A DNA stretch of 14,260 nt from a bacterium (lineage in GTDB: Bacteria; Patescibacteriota; Microgenomatia; Daviesbacterales; UBA10151). Shown piece by piece: positions 8,048 to 14,046 of the stretch; the stretch's first letter is position 1, and every line of letters begins with the position of its first letter. The stretch spans positions 1 to 14,260 of the forward strand of contig DAHXOS010000006.1 in the NCBI GenBank assembly GCA_027364775.1. Direction: 5' to 3'. The notes beneath the pieces were generated by a model. That model was not told the DNA's origin. It saw only the letters and a list, made by a program, of their open reading frames with translations, and did no database searches. The position numbers were made by a program, and so were the translations under genes.

Positions 8048-9232
8048 ATGGAAAGCGTAAGGCTCTCTAAAATCGGAAAAGATTTTATAATAATTGTTTT
8101 GACAACACTTATATTAACATTTGCAGTCTGGTTACCTTATTTTTTAAAGCTGCCTAATTTTTTTAACTTAGACTTTAGTGCTGGATTCACTACAATTTAC
8201 CGCAATTTTGATGGGATTGAATATATTGTAGTTGCTAAAACCTTTTATAATCCAAAACTAATTGCCGAACTTCCTCAATCATTACCTGCAATTTATTATG
8301 CAGCTCATTTTCCCGGTTATCCCTTCTTAATATTTATTTTTGCTCCCTTACTTGGATATTTAAAATCTATGTTATTTGTATCCTTAAGTTTTACTATTTT
8401 TTCCGCTATGGCTTTTTACCTATTAATTAGGAAATTTAATCTTTCAAATCATCCTTTACTATTATCAATTATTTTTCTGATTTTACCTGCAAGGTGGTTG
8501 ATTGTTCATAGTGTTGGTTCTGCTGAACCGGTATTTATTTTCTTTACTATTATGACTTTCTACTTTTTTCTAATTTTTGAGAAAACTGATAATTATCTTT
8601 ATTTAATACTCAGCTCTATTTTTGGAATGTTTGCCCAATTAATAAGATCACCAGGGATCTTAATATTTATTGCCTTAGCTTTGTATATTCATTATCAATT
8701 TTATTTTGAAATTAAAGTTAAAGGTTTAACTAAAGCACTCATTAGACACTTAAGATACTTTCCTTTATTACTTATCCCCTTAACTTTGCTAGGAATATTT
8801 TATTATTACTTTTTATCCTATGGGGATTTTTTAGCTTACTTTAATAGTGGAAATAACATTCATTTAACATTTCCACCTTTTCAAGTATTTAACAAAAACC
8901 AAGTATGGGTTGGTGATATTTGGTTAGAGGATATTATTTATATATACTTTGCAGGACTTTTAGGTGGCATTTATTTGTTTAAACAAAATTTAAAATCTTT
9001 AGCATTTTTTGTTTTTACTTATATGGCAGCTACGATGATGGTTGCCCATAGAGATATTAGCCGTTATGCATTACCAATTTTTCCTTTTGTAATTATCGCT
9101 TTTGAGAAATTCTTGACTTCAAAAGAATTTAAAATTGCTTTAATAATTATTGCCCTGGCAATTTATTTTTATTCACAGAATTTTATTATTCAAAATACAG
9201 CACCTTTTCCAAATGTTGAATTATTCAACTAA
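8048..9232 (+). CDS. PIG-V-like GT-C membrane protein, probable mannosyltransferase-type
   Basis: This is the only plus-strand gene: 394 residues and about nine or ten membrane helices. After the first helix (about 12-34) comes a loop with YRNFDGIEYIVVAK (51-64), then AAHFPGYPFLIF (85-96). This pair of motifs (aromatic-Asp-x-x-x-aromatic, then FPxYP) is the pattern of PIG-V/GT76-like mannosyltransferases, in which an Asp of the first loop is catalytic; D55 is the candidate. HRDISRYALPIFPF near the C-terminus is also typical of this GT-C class. I chose the ATG at 8048. The upstream in-frame ATG at 8018 would overlap the start codon of the divergent gene, cover both -10-like boxes and add a non-hydrophobic decapeptide. 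The stop TAA overlaps the opposing gene's TAG by four bases (9229-9232), and no terminator hairpin is visible there. The family call is moderate; the sugar is unknown. Confidence 0.8.
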   Translation: MESVRLSKIGKDFIIIVLTTLILTFAVWLPYFLKLPNFFNLDFSAGFTTIYRNFDGIEYIVVAKTFYNPKLIAELPQSLPAIYYAAHFPGYPFLIFIFAPLLGYLKSMLFVSLSFTIFSAMAFYLLIRKFNLSNHPLLLSIIFLILPARWLIVHSVGSAEPVFIFFTIMTFYFFLIFEKTDNYLYLILSSIFGMFAQLIRSPGILIFIALALYIHYQFYFEIKVKGLTKALIRHLRYFPLLLIPLTLLGIFYYYFLSYGDFLAYFNSGNNIHLTFPPFQVFNKNQVWVGDIWLEDIIYIYFAGLLGGIYLFKQNLKSLAFFVFTYMAATMMVAHRDISRYALPIFPFVIIAFEKFLTSKEFKIALIIIALAIYFYSQNFIIQNTAPFPNVELFN

Positions 9233-10422
9233 TCTTCCTTTTGATTCTTCCAAGTGATAAAATGGTTCATTGTAAAATTCCAAATTAATACCGGAGGAAT
9301 TGTGGCAAAGAAAAAGAAGTTATTATAAGCTAACTTTAAACTTCCTATCTCAACAAATCCATTCCCATAAATATTATATAGTAGTTTAACAATTCCTACC
9401 GCAATTATGAGTCCTCCTAAACTCACTAAATTAAAAATTCCTAATTTCTGCCAAATATTAGTACTGGTCCTGCGATATTTAAAGGTCCAGAAATTATTAA
9501 GTAAAAAATTATTAACTATCGCAATTTCCGTAGAAAAAATCTTAGCAGTAGGAGGAGGGAAACCAAATAATTTTATAAATAATTTATAAAATATAAAATC
9601 AATTAAGGTACCAGCAAAGCCTACCAACCCAAATTTAACCAAAGTTTTAGCTTTCCTAGTCATTTTCCAAAAAGGGATATTAAGTCCTAATCTATGCAGT
9701 AAAACATCAAAGGAATAAGTAAAAACATCATAGGTATAATTAAATACCTTATTTTTTGAATATCCCTCAGCCCTATTTTTAAAAACTAACGGGACCTCTT
9801 TGTATTTAGCCCCGGCAACAACCGCAGCGTGTAAAAAAGCTGGTTGAATAATAAAACTTTTTTCTCTCCATGGTACTAGGTTTAAATCTATTCTTTGAAA
9901 AAGCTCAGGAGTAAAAGCTCTGGCAGAATTAGTAACCTCTTTAATACTGTATGGGCCAACACAAACCCTATAAACAAGTGAGGCACCATAACTAAATAAT
10001 TTTCTCATCAGAGAAAGCTTATTTTTACCCCCTTCAACAAAACGTGAACCTATAGCCAAGTTATAACCTTGATCTAAAGCTTTCAACATTTTAGGGACTA
10101 CATTTGAATCTACCTGACCATCTGCATCCAGTTGTATCAAAGCATCTGGTTTTAAGTGAGTTAAAGAATACCTATGACCCTCTATAATACCTACTCCTAA
10201 ACCCGGACCAACTTCTATAACATGAATTTTAGGATTTTTCTTTGCCAAACTTTTAACCAATTCTAAAGTCCCATCAGGTGAATTGCTATCAGATACTAAA
10301 ACTTCAAGTTTCCAATCCAAGGTATGCTTTTCCTCTGCAAAAACCTCATTAATAAATTTTTCAATATTGTCCTTTTCATTATAAGTTGGGAGCAATACAA
10401 CAGCTTTCTTCATGATCTTCAT
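9229..10422 (-). CDS. GT2 polyprenyl-phosphate sugar synthase fused to GtrA-like membrane domain
   Basis: This 397-residue, two-domain protein has an N-terminal GT2 domain (about 5-245) with VVLLPTYNE (8-16), SDSNSPDGT (44-52), LDADGQVDS (98-106; D99 and D101 for metal/nucleotide binding), IGSRFVEGG (124-132) and NRAEGYSKN (216-224). This matches Dpm1/Ppm1-type enzymes. The C-terminal GtrA-like domain (about 262-390) has four hydrophobic helices, including VGFAGTLIDFIFYKLF and the conserved NNFLLNNFWTF (304-314). The fusion suggests that the sugar is loaded on polyprenyl phosphate and the product is held at, or flipped across, the membrane. The ATG at 10422 is preferred over an in-frame ATG at 10413, because TACAAT ends exactly six bases before the former; neither has a Shine-Dalgarno sequence. 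It follows the aminotransferase by 22 bases. The 3' end overlaps the convergent plus-strand gene by four bases. Confidence 0.92.
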   Translation of the reverse strand: MKIMKKAVVLLPTYNEKDNIEKFINEVFAEEKHTLDWKLEVLVSDSNSPDGTLELVKSLAKKNPKIHVIEVGPGLGVGIIEGHRYSLTHLKPDALIQLDADGQVDSNVVPKMLKALDQGYNLAIGSRFVEGGKNKLSLMRKLFSYGASLVYRVCVGPYSIKEVTNSARAFTPELFQRIDLNLVPWREKSFIIQPAFLHAAVVAGAKYKEVPLVFKNRAEGYSKNKVFNYTYDVFTYSFDVLLHRLGLNIPFWKMTRKAKTLVKFGLVGFAGTLIDFIFYKLFIKLFGFPPPTAKIFSTEIAIVNNFLLNNFWTFKYRRTSTNIWQKLGIFNLVSLGGLIIAVGIVKLLYNIYGNGFVEIGSLKLAYNNFFFFATIPPVLIWNFTMNHFITWKNQKED

Positions 10423-10428
10423 GATTTG

Positions 10429-10437
10429 ATTGTATCA
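10429..10437 (-). promoter_or_regulatory. Extended -10-like element before the GT2-GtrA gene
   Basis: Minus-strand TGATACAAT in the 22-base gap matches an extended -10 (TGn plus TATAAT with one mismatch). It ends six bases before the ATG at 10422, so initiation about seven bases downstream would fall on the start codon and give a leaderless transcript. The -35 position is only a T-run. It could separate the GT2-GtrA gene from the nucleotide-sugar genes transcriptionally. Confidence 0.4.
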
Positions 10438-10444
10438 GAAAACT

Positions 10445-11551
10445 TTATTTAAAAAAATTGGAGACAGAATTTATTACCAAACTAACTTCTTCATCAGTCA
10501 ACTCCGGATAAATAGGTAAAGATAGCGTTTCTTGACTAATTTTTTCGGCCACAGGAAAATCTTCCATATGATATCCTAAATCTGCAAAAGACTCAGTCAA
10601 ATGGATTGGATGAGGATAGTAAATACCCACACCGATACCTTTATCTGTTAAATAGCGTTTTAACTCCTCCCTTTTTGGTGTTTGAATAATAAAGAGGTGG
10701 TAAACACTTAAAGTCCCTTTATTTAGTTCAACTAACTTAACCGGCAAATCTTTAAATCCCTGCTCATATTGTCTGGCAATATCTTGGCGTCTTTTATTCC
10801 ACTCATCCAAATGTTTAAGTTTTACAGCTAAAATTGCAGCTTGAATTTCATCTAATCTACTATTATGACCAACTAATACACTTTTATAACGTAACTCTTC
10901 CCCGTACATCCGATAGAGTTTTAATTTCCGGAAAAGTTCCTCATCACTGGTCAAAATTGCTCCACCATCTCCATCCGCACCCAAATTTTTAGTAGGATAA
11001 AAACTAAAACAGGCGACATCTCCAAAAGAGCCTACTTTTTTATCTTGATATACCGCACCTGCAGATTGGGCACAATCTTCAACTAAAAAAATATTTTTAT
11101 TTTTTGCTATTTGTTGAATTTCTTCTAAATTTACAGGGTTGCCGTATAAATGAACAGCAATGATAGCCTTGGTTTTATTATCAATAGCCTGCTCTAATTT
11201 TTTTGGATCAAGTGAATGGGTTTTTTGATCTACATCTACTAATTTTAAAGTTACTCCTGATAAAGCCACACCAAAAGCGGTAGGATAAACATTAGCAGGG
11301 ACAATTACGTTATCCCCTTTCCCTAAACCAAGAGCTTTTAAGCTTAGAGTTAAAGCATCAGTTCCGGTAGCAACACCAACACAAAATTTAACTCCAATAT
11401 ACTGTGCAAAATTTTGTTCAAATTGTTCCAAACGCTGACCTAATAAATACCAACCACTGGCTAAAACATCCTGAATAACTGGATCTAGTTCTTTTTTAAG
11501 ATTTTGGTGCTGTCTTCTTAAGTTAATGGCAGGAATATTATTATCAGCCAT
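10445..11551 (-). CDS. DegT/DnrJ/EryC1-family PLP-dependent sugar aminotransferase
   Basis: This 368-residue protein has the usual length and every core motif of the family: GTDALTLSL (63-71, phosphate anchor), VEDCAQSAGA (157-166; D159 pairs with the PLP pyridine nitrogen), SFYPTKNLGADGDGG (183-197; K188 is the Schiff-base lysine) and HNSRLDEIQAAIL (229-241, dimer-partner contact). It transfers an amino group, typically from glutamate, to a keto-sugar nucleotide in the cytosol. The FYPTKNLGA and NSRLDE wording is closest, by my recollection, to the 3-amino sugar branch (FdtB/QdtB/TylB) rather than the 4-amino perosamine synthases; this is a weak inference. The gene starts two bases after the dehydratase stop, without a Shine-Dalgarno sequence, so it is probably in one transcript with it. 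The product would be a 3- or 4-amino-deoxyhexose nucleotide for the glycosyltransferases downstream. Confidence 0.93.
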   Translation of the reverse strand: MADNNIPAINLRRQHQNLKKELDPVIQDVLASGWYLLGQRLEQFEQNFAQYIGVKFCVGVATGTDALTLSLKALGLGKGDNVIVPANVYPTAFGVALSGVTLKLVDVDQKTHSLDPKKLEQAIDNKTKAIIAVHLYGNPVNLEEIQQIAKNKNIFLVEDCAQSAGAVYQDKKVGSFGDVACFSFYPTKNLGADGDGGAILTSDEELFRKLKLYRMYGEELRYKSVLVGHNSRLDEIQAAILAVKLKHLDEWNKRRQDIARQYEQGFKDLPVKLVELNKGTLSVYHLFIIQTPKREELKRYLTDKGIGVGIYYPHPIHLTESFADLGYHMEDFPVAEKISQETLSLPIYPELTDEEVSLVINSVSNFFK

Positions 11552-11553
11552 TT

Positions 11554-12570
11554 CTATGAAAATTTAGCCAGATCAGCATGAACCATAATTTGAACAAGCT
11601 CTTTAAAAGTAGTTTTTGGCTCCCAGCCAAGTACTTTTTTAGCTTTTGAATAATCTCCAACTAAAGGACCCGTATAAATAGGCGGTACAAAAGAAGGGTC
11701 AGTTTCTACATAATCTTTATAATCTAAACCTACTGCCATAAAGGCTTCTCTGGCAAATTCCTCTACAGTATGAACTTCTCCTGTTGCCACCACGATATCA
11801 TCAGGTGTATCTTGTTGTAACATCAGCCACATAGCTTCAATATAATCAGGTGAATAACCCCAATCTCTTTGAGAACCCAGATATCCCATTTTTAATTTTC
11901 CATTTTTAACAATTGGCTCTCCAAATTCATTTAAAGGAATTTTTTCCTGAGCAATCTTATTCTTAATACAGGCTACTGCAACTGTTATCTTCCTAGTAAC
12001 AAAATTTAAGCCTCTCCTTGGTGATTCGTGATTAAATAATATTCCACAGGCTATAAATTGAGACTGTTTTTTATCTCTCCTGGCAATACTCGCCATCCAA
12101 TGAGCATAAGCTTTAGCTGCAGCGTATGGGTTAGCTGGCGCTACCGGTGTCTCCTCATTTTGAGGCACTATTTTAGTTTCACCAAATAATTCAGATGTTG
12201 AAGCCTGGTAAATTTTTGCTTTAGGAACAATTGCTTTAGCTCTTTCAAAAACATTAACTGCTCCAGTACCGGTAATTGCCATAGTACCAAGTTTATCGGC
12301 AAATGAGGCCAAGGGAGAAGATTGAGCAGCCAAATTATAAATTTCATCAGGCTTAAAGTCTAACAGTGCCAAAGCTATAGACTCACCTGATTGCAAATCA
12401 CCATGATAAAGTTTTAACTCATCCTTAATATGCTTAATATTACCTAAATCGTTAACTGCATTTCTTCTGACTAAACCACCAACCTCATATCCTTTATCTA
12501 GTAGAAATTCTGCAAGATAAGATCCGTCTTGTCCGGTAATTCCTGTAATAAATGCTTTCTTCTTTGTCAT
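11554..12570 (-). CDS. gmd: GDP-mannose 4,6-dehydratase-like SDR enzyme
   Basis: This 338-residue extended-SDR protein should oxidise C4 and eliminate water from a nucleotide hexose to give a 4-keto-6-deoxy sugar. It shows TGITGQDGSYL (9-19, NAD(P)-binding Rossmann loop), ASTSELFG (123-130, catalytic Thr/Glu), PYAAAK (148-153; Y149, K153) and the GMD hallmarks FNHESPRRGLNFVTRKI (179-195) and RDWGYSPDYIEAMW (235-248). Two regions are atypical. QSSPLASF (83-90) replaces the usual QSHVxxSF. DPSFVPPIYTGPLVGD (291-306) replaces DPRYFRPxEVxxLxGD, losing two Arg that normally face the nucleotide, so the donor may not be GDP-mannose. The ATG at 12570 is chosen because an upstream in-frame ATG (12663) adds 31 unrelated residues and overlaps the reductase gene by 80 bases. 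TATATT ends six bases before the ATG; there is no Shine-Dalgarno sequence. Confidence 0.88.
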   Translation of the reverse strand: MTKKKAFITGITGQDGSYLAEFLLDKGYEVGGLVRRNAVNDLGNIKHIKDELKLYHGDLQSGESIALALLDFKPDEIYNLAAQSSPLASFADKLGTMAITGTGAVNVFERAKAIVPKAKIYQASTSELFGETKIVPQNEETPVAPANPYAAAKAYAHWMASIARRDKKQSQFIACGILFNHESPRRGLNFVTRKITVAVACIKNKIAQEKIPLNEFGEPIVKNGKLKMGYLGSQRDWGYSPDYIEAMWLMLQQDTPDDIVVATGEVHTVEEFAREAFMAVGLDYKDYVETDPSFVPPIYTGPLVGDYSKAKKVLGWEPKTTFKELVQIMVHADLAKFS

Positions 12571-12576
12571 TGTTGT

Positions 12577-12582
12577 AATATA
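12577..12582 (-). promoter_or_regulatory. -10-like TATATT before the dehydratase gene
   Basis: Minus-strand TATATT ends exactly six bases before the ATG at 12570, inside the 13-base gap after the reductase stop. Its placement matches the boxes before the genes starting at 10422 and 8019 and would predict leaderless transcription. No -35 was recognised, and TATATT is common in this composition. Confidence 0.3.
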
Positions 12583-12583
12583 G

Positions 12584-13474
12584 CTAATCTTTACCCAGAG
12601 CGTCAATCTTTTGTTTAAATAATTTAATACTTTCTCTATTTGAGTACAAGACCTTATCACCAAATTGTGTTGTAAATTTGGTAGTATCCAAAGCAGAATT
12701 TTTTAAAAGAGGAGCTTTTTTCTTGCTATTATATTCTTCCAATGTAGTTGTTGAGATTAATGATTTGTCAAAACCAAATTCTTCAGCAATTAGAACAGCA
12801 AAATCATAAGGGGTTAGCGGATCAGTTGAGGCAATATGATAAATTCCATCCGCATCATTATCAATTAATACTTTTAAAGCATGGGTTATTGTAGGTATAA
12901 AGGTTGGTGTTATTTTTTGATCAGTAATAATAGTAAGTTGATTATTATTTTTTAGTTGCTCCATAAAAAATCTGGCAGAATCCTTCTTTTTTTCATAAAA
13001 TGCAGTATAAGGCATTGAAATCCTAATTATTAAATACTTACAACCACTTTCAATAATGTATTGCTCACCATAAAGTTTTGTCTGACCATACCAATTTATT
13101 GCTTGACCTTTGTCATTTTCAGTATAAAAAGTGTCTTTTCTACCATTGAATATATATTCTGTTGAAATATGTAATAGTTTCTTATTGGATTTAGCACAAT
13201 GCTTAGCTAAAGTATCTGGTAAGGCAGAATTTAAGACAAAAGCCATGCCTTGGGTGTCACCTTTTTGTTCTTCTGCTCCCTCAACATTAGTAAATCCTAC
13301 AAAATTTATTATTATTTGAAAATCATTTTTTTCCAAATAATTCATTAATTTAGCTTGATCAGTAATGTCCAATTCATCATGTAAGGGAGTTAAAAGTTCA
13401 AAATCAGAAACTAAAGTATTTACAAAATCCGAACCAATTAGACCACTACTACCTAAACATAAAATCTTAATCAT
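12584..13474 (-). CDS. rmlD: RmlD-like dTDP-4-dehydrorhamnose reductase (SDR superfamily)
   Basis: This 296-residue protein has the usual length for RmlD. It has a nucleotide-binding LGSSGLIGSDF loop (7-17, GxxGxxG), LDITDQ (35-40), INFVGFTNVEGAEEQ (56-70; RmlD normally reads AAYTxVDxAE), ISTEYIFNG (103-111, catalytic Ser/Thr, canonical STDYVFDG) and the active-site WYGQTKLYGE (128-137; Y129, K133). It should reduce the 4-keto group of a dTDP-4-keto-6-deoxy sugar using NAD(P)H, the last step to dTDP-L-rhamnose or a relative. It overlaps the RmlC-like gene by ATGA (4 bases), with RmlA further upstream, as expected of an rml operon. Several core motifs differ by conservative changes from characterised enzymes, so the exact keto-sugar reduced is uncertain. 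No Shine-Dalgarno sequence is seen; translational coupling is likely. Confidence 0.88.
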   Translation of the reverse strand: MIKILCLGSSGLIGSDFVNTLVSDFELLTPLHDELDITDQAKLMNYLEKNDFQIIINFVGFTNVEGAEEQKGDTQGMAFVLNSALPDTLAKHCAKSNKKLLHISTEYIFNGRKDTFYTENDKGQAINWYGQTKLYGEQYIIESGCKYLIIRISMPYTAFYEKKKDSARFFMEQLKNNNQLTIITDQKITPTFIPTITHALKVLIDNDADGIYHIASTDPLTPYDFAVLIAEEFGFDKSLISTTTLEEYNSKKKAPLLKNSALDTTKFTTQFGDKVLYSNRESIKLFKQKIDALGKD

Positions 13475-14046
13475 TTAAATAGATCTGGATATTCATCAGC
13501 ATATAATTCTCTTAAAGTTTTATTTTGTTTATCTTTCTCAGAAATAATTGGATCTTTAACCGGCCAATCAACTCCTAAATCAGGATCATCTAGCCTAACA
13601 GCTCTCATACCTGATGCTGCATATCCATCCCAATAGGAAGTCACCAGATAAACATAATGAACAGGTTCTTTACTAACCACACAAATTGAATTCCCTAATC
13701 CCTTTTTTAAAAATAAGGCAATTCTATTTTGATCATTTATTAAAAATGTCTCTACTTTTTTAAAAGTTGGAGATTTAGGATCTACATCTGCAATAGCAAT
13801 AAAAACCTCTCCTGAGACAGGGTAAACTAGTTTATCCCAAGGATCAGGATGGAATCCTCTTATCACCCGGGGTTTAGAAACCGAGTGATTCATCTGAACC
13901 GAAGTAAAAGCATAACCAATTACTTGTTCTAACTCATCAAGGTGAAATACTTCCCGGAAATAACCACGCTCATCCGTAAAGGTTGGCCTTTTTATCATAT
14001 ACAAACCTTCTATTGAAGTTGGTTTTATATATTGATTATCAGTCAT
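13471..14046 (-). CDS. rmlC: RmlC-like dTDP-4-dehydrorhamnose 3,5-epimerase family protein
   Basis: This 191-residue cupin has the normal RmlC length (about 180-190). It keeps DERGYFREVF (25-34), SVQMNHSVSKPRVIRGFH (49-66; H66 aligns with the catalytic base), DKLVYPVSGEVFIAIADVD (71-89), the SPTF signature (92-95), Y133 in YVYLVTSYW, and DDPDLGVDWP (153-162), which contains the Asp that pairs with the catalytic His. It departs from classic RmlC in reading RGFHPDPWDKLV instead of RGLHyQxxxxxQxKLV. At the usual GFAHGF it reads GLGNSI, so the second conserved His is Asn (N119). It would epimerise C3 and/or C5 of a dTDP-4-keto-6-deoxyhexose; single-carbon epimerisation or another substrate is possible. 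The start overlaps the RmlA-type stop by eight bases, and the stop overlaps RmlD by four. Confidence 0.85.
   Translation of the reverse strand: MTDNQYIKPTSIEGLYMIKRPTFTDERGYFREVFHLDELEQVIGYAFTSVQMNHSVSKPRVIRGFHPDPWDKLVYPVSGEVFIAIADVDPKSPTFKKVETFLINDQNRIALFLKKGLGNSICVVSKEPVHYVYLVTSYWDGYAASGMRAVRLDDPDLGVDWPVKDPIISEKDKQNKTLRELYADEYPDLFK

Noticed and set aside
9225..9290. Bidirectional terminator at the convergent stop overlap
   Set aside because: I found no stable GC-rich stem followed by a T-run on either strand.
12571..12663. N-terminal extension of the dehydratase to the ATG at 12663
   Set aside because: The added 31 residues match nothing in the family, precede the normal MxKKAFITG start and overlap the reductase gene by 80 bases.
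13131..13319. Short plus-strand open frame (62 codons) inside the RmlD-like gene; similar ones at 3710-3916, 6919-7158 and 9407-9589
   Set aside because: All lie antisense within strong coding regions and show no domain, spacing or start-site support.
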